Assembly: GCA_018400545.1 (NCBI GenBank)
Contig: JAGYLT010000073.1
Coordinates: forward strand, 1 to 9,473
Direction of reading: 5' to 3'
DNA: 9,473 nt
From: Bacteroidales bacterium
GTDB lineage: Bacteria > Bacteroidota > Bacteroidia > Bacteroidales > 4484-276
The stretch's first letter is position 1. The number at the start of each line of letters is the position of its first letter. Made by a program: the position numbers and the translations under genes. Under the pieces are notes generated by a model. The model was given only the letters and a program-made list of their open reading frames with translations. It had not been told where the DNA came from and searched no databases. Positions 1 through 6,238 of this stretch are shown here, piece by piece.

Positions 1-407
1 CATTCTCTCTTGTTCCCGCCGCAATGTGGCCTTCGGTTGCTAAAATCGTGGCCGAGAACAGGCTTGGAACGGCTTACTCAACCATGTTTACCGTACAGAA
101 CTGGGGCCTGGGATTGTTCTTCTGGGGAATTGGAGCCTTGCTTACGGTGGTTAACCCAAAAGTGGTTGATGCGCTTAAGGAAGCCCGCAAAGGATTTGAA
201 GCACAGGGATTTTCTTCTGCAGAAATCAGCGACAAGGTAAAAGAGTTACAACTTGCAGGTACATTGCCATATTACGATTATACCATTCCAATTCTGGTAC
301 TTGTGGCCTGCGGCCTGATTTCGATATTCCTGGCTTTCAAACTGAAGCAGGCAGATAAGCGACAGGGATATGGCCTGGAGCTTCCATCTGGCGAAAAACC
401 AGAATAA
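1..407 (+). CDS. MFS transporter, C-terminal fragment (5' end outside window)
   Basis: The reading frame is open from the left edge (first whole codon at base 3) and ends with TAA at 405-407, so only the last ~135 residues are visible. They begin FSLVPAAMWPSVAKIV and continue with an LGTAYS motif. This Pro-rich helix followed by a Gly/Ala/Tyr helix is typical of the C-terminal half of major facilitator superfamily carriers. Two hydrophobic segments are clear, at about bases 96-155 and 279-341, taken here as the last two membrane helices. They are separated by an unusually long charged loop of about 40 residues (KVVDALKEARKGFEAQGF and onward). The tail is short, charged and presumably cytoplasmic. 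The protein should sit in the inner membrane and move a small solute. The substrate cannot be told from this fragment, and nothing ties it to the genes downstream, from which a terminator separates it. The family call is fairly safe; anything finer is not. Confidence 0.8.
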   Translation, partial: FSLVPAAMWPSVAKIVAENRLGTAYSTMFTVQNWGLGLFFWGIGALLTVVNPKVVDALKEARKGFEAQGFSSAEISDKVKELQLAGTLPYYDYTIPILVLVACGLISIFLAFKLKQADKRQGYGLELPSGEKPE

Positions 408-426
408 CGAAAAACTTTAATATTCG

Positions 427-457
427 AAAAAAGGCACGCATCAGGGTGCCTTTTTTT
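427..457 (+). terminator. Rho-independent terminator after the MFS gene
   Basis: GGCAC (433-437) pairs with GTGCC (446-450) around an 8-base loop. The stem is extended by A427-432 pairing with the T run at 451-457, which also serves as the U-tract. It lies 20 bases after the transporter stop codon. The flanking A and T runs make it symmetrical, so it could act in both directions, but no minus-strand gene ends here. Its T run abuts the promoter of the next gene. Confidence 0.85.
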
Positions 458-465
458 GTTTGTGT

Positions 466-473
466 TACTTTTG
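466..473 (+). promoter_or_regulatory. Bacteroidota -7 box (TACTTTTG) for the trmJ-dus operon
   Basis: TACTTTTG fits the Bacteroidota housekeeping -7 consensus TAnnTTTG exactly. It ends 5 bases before the ATG at 479, so transcription should start at or within a few bases of the start codon, giving a leaderless or nearly leaderless mRNA. There is no good -33 TTTG at the usual 19-21 base distance, because that space is taken by the terminator hairpin at 427-457. TTTG copies at 455-458 and 459-462 are too close. The call rests on the -7 match and its position. Confidence 0.55.
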
Positions 474-478
474 CCGTT

Positions 479-1180
479 ATGATCGTCCACTTTGTATTGG
501 TTGAACCGGCAGTTCCTGAAAATATTGGCGCTGCAGCCCGGGCTATAAAAACCATGGGGTTTTCCGGTCTTCGCCTTGTAAATCCCTGTGAGTTCAGGCA
601 GGGCAAAGCCAGATGGGTGGCACATGCCTCCGGCGAAATACTGGATCAGGCAGGAGTTTTTAAAAGTTTGGAAGAGGCTGTGGCAGACATGGATTTTGTG
701 GTGGCCACCAGTGCTAAAACGCGATCGGTAAAAGGTGATCATCACCCGGCTGAACAATTACAAAAGATTATTACAAATAAAAAGCAAAGCATCTCCTCGG
801 TTGCCATCGTTTTTGGCCGTGAAGAATCCGGACTCACCAATGATGAAATGAGCTTGTGCCATATTTCTACTTTTGTCCCGATGGCCGCTTCATATCCCTC
901 TTTAAACCTTTCACAGGCGGTGATGCTCTACGCGTATCTTTTGTCAGAGCTGAATATTCAAAAGAATGTGGTTAAACCCGATCCTGTTGGTCAGTCGAAA
1001 TTCACAGCTATGAATGAGCAATTGACCACCTTGCTATCAGAAACCAAAATTGCCGGCAATCCAAATATTTACAATCGCATTTTTGAACGGTTAGCCCTGC
1101 TGTCCGACAATGATATTAACCTGGTTATGTCGGTAATTTCTGCTTTATCGGAAAAATCAGGGGCCAATGAAAAATCATGA
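479..1180 (+). CDS. trmJ: tRNA (cytidine/uridine-32-2'-O)-methyltransferase, TrmJ type
   Basis: The 233-residue protein belongs to the SPOUT (TrmH/TrmJ) class of S-adenosylmethionine-dependent RNA 2'-O-methyltransferases. The three signature blocks are present in order: ENIGAAARAIKTMG (residues 14-27, with the expected catalytic Arg21), VFGREESGLT (111-120) and YPSLNLSQAV (139-148). The last two form the knotted cofactor site. The N-terminus FVLVEP and the C-terminal helical region match TrmJ better than TrmH or TrmL. TrmJ makes Cm32/Um32 in the tRNA anticodon loop in the cytoplasm. The start is set at 479 because it puts FVLVEP at the right distance from the N-terminus; an upstream in-frame ATG at 446 lies inside the terminator loop and ahead of the -7 box. 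The stop overlaps the next gene's start (ATGA), so the two should be translationally coupled. The family is confident; the exact target nucleotide is inferred. Confidence 0.88.
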   Translation: MIVHFVLVEPAVPENIGAAARAIKTMGFSGLRLVNPCEFRQGKARWVAHASGEILDQAGVFKSLEEAVADMDFVVATSAKTRSVKGDHHPAEQLQKIITNKKQSISSVAIVFGREESGLTNDEMSLCHISTFVPMAASYPSLNLSQAVMLYAYLLSELNIQKNVVKPDPVGQSKFTAMNEQLTTLLSETKIAGNPNIYNRIFERLALLSDNDINLVMSVISALSEKSGANEKS

Positions 1181-2187
1181 ATCCTGAATCCAGACATATT
1201 TTTCATCTGGCGCCGCTTCAGGGATATACCGAGGTTGAGTTTCGCCGGTCATGGACTTTGGTTTATTCAGGGTTTTCGGAGGCACTTAGTCCTTTCATTC
1301 CGCTGGCTGAAGGTAGCCGTTTCCGTGAACGGCATATCCGGGATGTTTTGCCGGCTGAAAACAAACGGTTAGCTGTAATCCCACAGGTTCTGGGAAACGA
1401 TCCTAAAAAATTTATCAACCTCGCACTGCGGCTTCAGGAACTGGGCTACGAAACCCTGAACTGGAACCTGGGTTGCCCCAAACGGACCGTGGCCCGGAAA
1501 AAACGTGGCGCCGGTATTTTGCCTTATCCTGATTTATTGCGGGAAACCCTCGAACAGATTATCCCATTGCTTCCGGTTAACCTTTCCATCAAAACCCGGC
1601 TGGGGTACCATGTTCCGGAGGAATTCTACGATCTGGTAAAAGTTTATAACGATTTTCCGCTGGAGTCTCTCATCATTCATCCCCGAACCGGATTGCAGCA
1701 GTATGAAGGCGAGATGTACCTGGATTTTCTGGATGAGGTGATTTCAGAATTAAATCAAAAAATTGTTTTTAGTGGCGATATTCACGATTTAGAGAGCTTT
1801 GAAAAATTGTCAAACCGCTATCCGCAAATCAGCAACTGGATGATCGGCAGAGGAATTCTCACCAATCCTGCACTTGCCGAAATTATTCAGGGGAAAGATG
1901 GTGCTGATGATCCGGTAGTCATGCGCAACAGGCAGGTTTATTTACATCAGGAATTGTATTGCGAAATAAGGTCGAAACTTGGAAGAAGCAGGCCAATCCT
2001 GAATAAGATGAAAGACTATTGGTCTTATTTTTCCAGATGGTTTGTAGATTCAGAAAATATATTTACCCGGCTGGCTCGCATGCATGATCTGGAGGAATTC
2101 ATGAATCAGGCAAAGCGCAATTTAAATGAGCAGCCACTCGCCCCTGTTGAAGGACGCTCCAACCGGCAGATTAAAATCGGGAAATAA
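1177..2187 (+). CDS. tRNA-dihydrouridine synthase family protein
   Basis: The protein has 336 residues, a normal length for the Dus family of FMN-dependent enzymes that reduce uridine to 5,6-dihydrouridine in tRNA with NAD(P)H. The TIM-barrel landmarks are in order: LAPLQGYTE near the N-terminus (FMN site), NLGCPKRTV with the expected catalytic Cys100, SIKTR (Lys139, Arg141), IIHPRTG (His168), SGDI (199-202) and MIGRGILTNP (222-231, phosphate binding). The basic stretch after Cys100 has the same spacing to YPD as in DusB-like proteins. The C-terminal ~100 residues form the usual helical tRNA-binding domain. I cannot assign it to DusA, B or C, or name the uridine position modified. It starts inside the stop codon of trmJ (4-base overlap), so the pair is a small tRNA-modification operon. 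An RNA-modification role for this neighbour supports the trmJ call. Confidence 0.9.
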   Translation: MNPESRHIFHLAPLQGYTEVEFRRSWTLVYSGFSEALSPFIPLAEGSRFRERHIRDVLPAENKRLAVIPQVLGNDPKKFINLALRLQELGYETLNWNLGCPKRTVARKKRGAGILPYPDLLRETLEQIIPLLPVNLSIKTRLGYHVPEEFYDLVKVYNDFPLESLIIHPRTGLQQYEGEMYLDFLDEVISELNQKIVFSGDIHDLESFEKLSNRYPQISNWMIGRGILTNPALAEIIQGKDGADDPVVMRNRQVYLHQELYCEIRSKLGRSRPILNKMKDYWSYFSRWFVDSENIFTRLARMHDLEEFMNQAKRNLNEQPLAPVEGRSNRQIKIGK

Positions 2188-2294
2188 TCCTCGCCTGGGT
2201 TGCTGGCCCCGAGGTACGAGAGGGATCGCAACCCTAAAGTTGGAATTCTAAAGATACTACTTCGTGCACCGTCCTGTGCCTTGGGACAGCAGAA
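2188..2294. other. Convergent intergenic region with a GC-rich hairpin
   Basis: This gap lies between the ends of two converging genes. GGGTTGC (2197-2203) and GCAACCC (2228-2234) form a perfect 7-base-pair stem, and CCC 2207-2209 can pair with GGG 2222-2224 inside it, giving a long imperfect hairpin. A second small pairing, GCAC (2266-2269) with GTGC (2276-2279), lies nearer the thiolase end. No T run follows the main hairpin on either strand, so it is not a standard intrinsic terminator. It could be a two-way transcript-end or stabilising structure, or one copy of a dispersed repeat. The window holds no second copy to test that. Confidence 0.4.
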
Positions 2295-3497
2295 CTAAAC
2301 CCTTTCCAGCACTGTGGAAATGCCCTGCCCAACTCCGATACACATGGTACAGAGTGCTTTGCCGGCCTGAGTCCGTTGCAGCTCATAAATTGCGGAAGTC
2401 ACAATTCTGGCACCGCTCATGCCCAGTGGATGCCCCAGTGCGATGGCACCACCCAAGGGATTGATCCGTGGGTCATCGTCTGCAAGCCCCATGGTTCGAA
2501 TACAACCCAGTGATTGTGCCGCAAAGGCCTCATTCAGTTCGATGATATCTATTTGGCCGAGGGTCATGCCGAGGTGTTTCATGAGTTTTTCTGTAGCCGG
2601 CACAGGTCCCATTCCCATAGTGCGGGGTGGAACGCCCGCAGCTTTCATTCCCAGGATTTTAACTTTCGGGATGAGGTTGTATTTTTTAACAGCCGCTTCC
2701 GAAGCAACGAGCAGTGCTGCTGCGCCATCGTTAATTCCGGAGGCATTGCCAGCTGTAATTGAACCGTCGGGTCCTGTAAGTACCTTCAGCGAGGCCAGTT
2801 TCTCGAGTGGTGAAAAACGTGGGTGCTCATCTTTGTCAACGATTAAGGGATCACCTTTTCGCTGCGGAACCGATACAGGAATAATTTCTTCGGCGAGTCT
2901 CCCGTCCTGCTGTGCATGGTGGGTCTTCTCCTGGCTCCGGTACGCAAACTTATCCTGGTCTTCACGGCTTATGTTCTGTTCTTTGGCAATATGTTCGGCG
3001 GTCATCATCAGTGATTCTGTCCCATATTGCTTATCCATGATTTTATTTACAAAGCGCCAGCCGATGGTAGTATCGTAGATTTCGGGTGTTCTGGAGAAAG
3101 GCTTACCGGGCTTGGCCATCACATATGGGGATCTCGACATGCTTTCCACGCCGCCTGCAATAATCAGGTTGGCTTCACCAGCCCGGATAGCCCTTGCCGC
3201 GGTACCAATGGCATCCATACCTGATCCGCAAAGGCGGTTGATGGTTACCCCCGGGATTGTATGCGACAAGCCCGATAGCAGCACTGCCATGCGGGCAACA
3301 TTGCGGTTGTCTTCGCCGGCCTGATTGGCACATCCCATCATCACATCATCCAGCTCCAGCCAATCCACATCCGGATTTCGTTCAACAATCGATTTGATCG
3401 GAATGGCAGCCAGATCATCGGGCCGGATGGATGAAAGGCCTCCTCCGTATTTCCCCACGGGTGTCCGGATGGCATCGCATATATAAACATTGGTCAT
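2295..3497 (-). CDS. Acetyl-CoA C-acyltransferase, 3-oxoadipyl-CoA thiolase (PcaF/PaaJ) type
   Basis: The 400-residue protein is a full-length degradative thiolase. It cleaves a 3-oxoacyl-CoA with free CoA to acetyl-CoA and an acyl-CoA two carbons shorter. The catalytic set is visible: nucleophile Cys90 in NRLCGSG, NEAFAAQ (322-328), His356 in GHPLG and Cys386 in CTMCIGVGQG. The run GCANQAGEDNRNVARMA (55-71) and the block DTTIGWRFV (142-150) are characteristic of 3-oxoadipyl-CoA thiolases such as PcaF and PaaJ, more than of acetoacetyl-CoA thiolases. With 3-oxoadipyl-CoA the products would be succinyl-CoA and acetyl-CoA. It is the last gene of the five-gene minus-strand operon, 12 bases after the aminotransferase stop, with a weak AGGA before its ATG. 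No aromatic ring-cleavage genes are nearby, so the benzoate or phenylacetate setting usual for this family is not seen; here it is more likely the last step of amino-acid breakdown. The thiolase call is firm; the exact substrate is inferred. Confidence 0.92.
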   Translation of the reverse strand: MTNVYICDAIRTPVGKYGGGLSSIRPDDLAAIPIKSIVERNPDVDWLELDDVMMGCANQAGEDNRNVARMAVLLSGLSHTIPGVTINRLCGSGMDAIGTAARAIRAGEANLIIAGGVESMSRSPYVMAKPGKPFSRTPEIYDTTIGWRFVNKIMDKQYGTESLMMTAEHIAKEQNISREDQDKFAYRSQEKTHHAQQDGRLAEEIIPVSVPQRKGDPLIVDKDEHPRFSPLEKLASLKVLTGPDGSITAGNASGINDGAAALLVASEAAVKKYNLIPKVKILGMKAAGVPPRTMGMGPVPATEKLMKHLGMTLGQIDIIELNEAFAAQSLGCIRTMGLADDDPRINPLGGAIALGHPLGMSGARIVTSAIYELQRTQAGKALCTMCIGVGQGISTVLERV

Positions 3498-3509
3498 AAT
3501 CCTGAATTT

Positions 3510-4856
3510 TTATTTGGCGAAACTTTCGATTTCCTTTTTGAATTTGGTAAAAGCATTAAATATACCTTCTGTCAACCTGTCCACTTCAACCTGAGTTATG
3601 GTTGTGGCAAACATACAGGCAAAAGTGTTGATCATAATAAGGTCTTCATCATAGAACAGGTAATCAAGAATTTCTCTGATCAGCCTGATCTCTTCTGGCT
3701 TTTGGTAGGTTTCACGATGATTTTGAGGTTGCTCATGACGAAAATGAAAACGAAACATGGATCCTGCCCCGGTAATTGTAACCGGTACATCAGCTTTTTT
3801 GATGACTTCACGCAGTTGTTTCTTAGCTATTTCGGTCATATTATTAATGTCGTCAACAGCTTGCTTGTCGAAGAGCTCCATGGCTACTTTTCCGGCAGTC
3901 ATGGTGATTGGATTGGCAGAGAAAGTACCAGAATGTGGCTGCTTGATCACTTTCCGCGTTGGATCAAAAACCGACATCACATCGGCTTTACCGGCAACGG
4001 CTCCAACCGGGAACCCTCCTCCGATGATTTTTCCAAGGGCCGTCATATCCGGCTTGATGTTGTAAATATCCTGTGCTCCACTGTAGGCCACCCGGTAGGT
4101 TACCACCTCATCCAAAACAAAAAGCACCTTGTTTTTTCTGGTCCAGTTATAAACGGCCTCCACATATTCAGCATCAATTGGAAATAAACCAACGCGATGA
4201 GAAACAAGGTCGAGCAATACACAGGCCAGTTCCTTTTTATTTGCTTCGAGGAGGTTTATGGTTCGTTCGGTGTCATTGTATGGAAAGATGATCACATCGG
4301 AAGTTACACATTCGGGCGTGCCCATGGTAACCGGAACCGAGTTTGGTTTGTCTAACTCTCCCCAGTTGGCAGGTTTAACAATCTGGCTGATCTCAGCAAA
4401 ATCATAAGTACCATGATAGGCACCTTCAGCTTTGGCAATTTTTGATTTTCCCGTATGTGCCCGTGCAGCTTTGATCATCGACATCACAGCTTCAGTGCCC
4501 GAATTAACGAACCTGATCTTTTCGAAATCAGGGTTTCTTGCGGAAAGCAATTCAGCAAATTCAACCTCGATAGCCGTGCCCAATGTATAAGCTGTGCCAC
4601 GATGAAGCTGTTTTATAACGGCATCATTAATCTCCGGATGGGCGTGCCCGTGAATCAGTGATGCCATGTTGTTGGCGAAATCAACACGGGTGTTGGCATC
4701 AATATCAGTTACATAGCTCCCCTTTGCTTCAGCTACATAAAAAGGATGAGGGCGATGAAAAATCGTGTTTCGGCTCACTCCACCTGTAATAACCTCTTTT
4801 GCCCTTTTATATAATGCTGAACTGTATTTACGGTTAACATTATGCGGTGTGCTCAC
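3510..4856 (-). CDS. Class-III PLP aminotransferase, proposed beta-amino acid:2-oxoacid aminotransferase
   Basis: The 448-residue protein is a fold-type I, class-III PLP enzyme related to glutamate-1-semialdehyde aminomutase (HemL). Landmarks are ITGGVSRNT near the N-terminus, NSGTEA (118-123), YHGTYD (147-152), LDE with Asp249 for the PLP ring nitrogen, ALGKIIGGG with PLP-binding Lys276, and SGTFSANP (309-316). HemL-like enzymes include characterised beta-amino acid aminotransferases (the Variovorax beta-phenylalanine aminotransferase), so the fold fits a beta-amino substrate. Its place between a CoA-transferase and a thiolase, in an operon headed by a 2,3-aminomutase, suggests that it converts the beta-amino acid to a 3-oxoacid. 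No heme-biosynthesis gene is nearby. The start is GTG (4854-4856): no ATG precedes residue 64, and GTG places the N-terminal motif correctly. Upstream is a 15-base A-rich gap without a Shine-Dalgarno. The fold is confident; the substrate is inferred from context. Confidence 0.82.
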   Translation of the reverse strand: MSTPHNVNRKYSSALYKRAKEVITGGVSRNTIFHRPHPFYVAEAKGSYVTDIDANTRVDFANNMASLIHGHAHPEINDAVIKQLHRGTAYTLGTAIEVEFAELLSARNPDFEKIRFVNSGTEAVMSMIKAARAHTGKSKIAKAEGAYHGTYDFAEISQIVKPANWGELDKPNSVPVTMGTPECVTSDVIIFPYNDTERTINLLEANKKELACVLLDLVSHRVGLFPIDAEYVEAVYNWTRKNKVLFVLDEVVTYRVAYSGAQDIYNIKPDMTALGKIIGGGFPVGAVAGKADVMSVFDPTRKVIKQPHSGTFSANPITMTAGKVAMELFDKQAVDDINNMTEIAKKQLREVIKKADVPVTITGAGSMFRFHFRHEQPQNHRETYQKPEEIRLIREILDYLFYDEDLIMINTFACMFATTITQVEVDRLTEGIFNAFTKFKKEIESFAK

Positions 4857-4871
4857 TTTGTTTTTTTTGGT

Positions 4872-5531
4872 TTATTGATTAATAAATAATTCGGCCTCTG
4901 TATATTTTTGGAGGTATTCGGGATCAACACCCGGAGCCATTTTTTGAACCACAAAACCTTTTTCGGTTACATCAATGATGGCCAGATTGGTGTAGATGCG
5001 TTTTGTTACACCTTTTCCTGTTAATGGGAAAGTGCAGTTTTTAACCAGTTTTGGTTTTCCGTCTTTTGTGGTATGGGTGGTGATTACAAGGATATTTTTA
5101 ACTCCGGCAACCAGATCCATGGCACCACCTACCGCAGGAATTGCATTGGGTTTTCCGGTTGACCAGTTGGCGATATCACCATTTTCCGAAACCTGATAAG
5201 CGCCGAGCACACAAATATCGATATGCTTTCCGCGAATCATGGTGAAACTATCTGCATGATGAAAGAAACAGGCACCTTTAATGGTAGTCACATTTTTCTT
5301 TCCGGCATTGATCAGCTCGGGATCCCTTTTGTCTTCGTCAGGTACAGGGCCCATCCCAAGTAGTCCGTTCTCGGTATGATAAATAACCTCCCTGCCTTCC
5401 GGAACGTAATCGGCTACCAGCTCAGGCATGCCAATTCCCAGGTTTACATAGGCTCCATCAGGAATGTCGAGGGCAACATTTTGAGCCATTTCATTGCGGC
5501 TCCATCCAATCTTTTTTTCCTGCTCTATCAT
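4872..5531 (-). CDS. 3-oxoacid CoA-transferase subunit B (PcaJ/ScoB type)
   Basis: This 219-residue protein is the catalytic beta subunit of a family-I CoA-transferase. These enzymes move CoA, usually from succinyl-CoA, onto a 3-oxoacid through a glutamyl-CoA thioester. The expected catalytic Glu54 lies in YHTENGLLGMGP (51-62). NLGIGMPELVADYVP (30-44) and AVGGAMDLVAGVKN are further family blocks. The length is normal. Its ATG overlaps the TGA of subunit A by 4 bases, and it has the only strong Shine-Dalgarno in the operon (AAAGGAGGT, 5536-5544), as expected for two subunits made in equal amounts by coupled translation. Candidate substrates include 3-oxoadipate and acetoacetate; the PcaF-like thiolase in the same operon favours a PcaJ-type role. 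The family call is firm; the substrate is open. Confidence 0.92.
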   Translation of the reverse strand: MIEQEKKIGWSRNEMAQNVALDIPDGAYVNLGIGMPELVADYVPEGREVIYHTENGLLGMGPVPDEDKRDPELINAGKKNVTTIKGACFFHHADSFTMIRGKHIDICVLGAYQVSENGDIANWSTGKPNAIPAVGGAMDLVAGVKNILVITTHTTKDGKPKLVKNCTFPLTGKGVTKRIYTNLAIIDVTEKGFVVQKMAPGVDPEYLQKYTEAELFINQ

Positions 5532-6238
5532 GGGTACCTCCTTTCTTCCGCAACCAGTTGTGATTCGTGTTGCGGGTTTGGTATTTCTACGATTCTTTTC
5601 ACAAAAATGCCCGGGGTTACGATGATCTCAGGATCGAGATCGCCGGGCTCTACGATTTTCATCACCTGCACGATAGCGTTTTTGGCTGCCGTGCACATGA
5701 CCGGCCCGAAATTTCTTGCCGTTTTATTGTACACAAGATTTCCGTAACGGTCACCCGATTTGGCTTTTACCAGTGAATAATCAGCCCTGATGCCGTATTC
5801 CATTACATATTCCTGGTTGTTGAATGTGCGCACTTCCTTGCCTTCGGCGAGTGGTGTGTTTACTGAAGCAGGTGTGTAAAAGGCCGGGATGCCTGCGCCT
5901 CCTGCACGAATTCGTTCGGCGAGGGTTCCCTGGGGAACGAGTTCCAGATCAATTTCACCTTTGTTGTACAATTCCGGGAAAACCAATGAATTGGCTGTGC
6001 GCGGGAAAGAGCAGATCATTTTTGAAACCTGCCTGTTTTCGATCAGTGCCGCCAGGCCTACATGGCCGCTTCCGGTATTGTTGCTCACCACGATGAGGTT
6101 TTTGGCGCCATGATCGATGAGTGCGTGAATGAGTTCGATCGGGCTGCCGGCCTCGCCAAAACCGCCTATCATAATTGTAGCCCCGTCGAAAATATCCTTA
6201 ACCGCTTCTGCCGCTGAGGGAAAAATCTTATTTATCAT
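5528..6238 (-). CDS. 3-oxoacid CoA-transferase subunit A (PcaI/ScoA type)
   Basis: The 236-residue alpha subunit of the same CoA-transferase carries the glycine-rich CoA loop IGGFGEAGSP (24-33), where most family members have a GGFG..GIP-like motif. NNTGSGHVGLAAL (53-65) and ICSFPR (75-80) follow and resemble PcaI/DhaF-type subunits. With subunit B it forms the heteromeric enzyme that activates a 3-oxoacid to its CoA ester. Its ATG (6236-6238) lies inside the end of the upstream aminomutase gene, overlapping it by 11 bases in another frame, and no Shine-Dalgarno is seen, so its translation probably depends on ribosomes finishing the aminomutase. The order and overlaps tie the CoA-transferase to the aminomutase. 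The family is firm and the exact 3-oxoacid is not known. Confidence 0.92.
   Translation of the reverse strand: MINKIFPSAAEAVKDIFDGATIMIGGFGEAGSPIELIHALIDHGAKNLIVVSNNTGSGHVGLAALIENRQVSKMICSFPRTANSLVFPELYNKGEIDLELVPQGTLAERIRAGGAGIPAFYTPASVNTPLAEGKEVRTFNNQEYVMEYGIRADYSLVKAKSGDRYGNLVYNKTARNFGPVMCTAAKNAIVQVMKIVEPGDLDPEIIVTPGIFVKRIVEIPNPQHESQLVAEERRYP
5536..5544 (-). promoter_or_regulatory. Strong Shine-Dalgarno for CoA-transferase subunit B
   Basis: On the minus strand AAAGGAGGT sits 4 bases before the ATG at 5531, inside the end of subunit A. It is a near-perfect complement to the 16S rRNA tail. The other starts in this operon have A-rich leaders or only a weak AGGA, so this site stands out and helps fix the subunit B start. 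Confidence 0.8.

Noticed and set aside
446..478. Upstream in-frame ATG (446) as the trmJ start
   Set aside because: It lies in the terminator loop and before the -7 box at 466-473, and it would add residues not expected before the FVLVEP motif.
278..757. Minus-strand ORF of 159 residues across the transporter end and trmJ start
   Set aside because: It runs antisense through two well-supported genes and the terminator, and its translation shows no domain.
2197..2234. TACGAGAGG at about 2215-2223 resembles the sarcin-ricin loop of 23S rRNA
   Set aside because: Only about nine bases match, the flanking stem differs and no other rRNA sequence is present; the match is too short to indicate an rRNA fragment.
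3510..4856. Glutamate-1-semialdehyde 2,1-aminomutase (hemL) as the aminotransferase identity
   Set aside because: The fold is HemL-like, but no heme-pathway gene is nearby and the gene sits inside a CoA-transferase/thiolase/aminomutase operon, so a beta-amino acid aminotransferase fits better.
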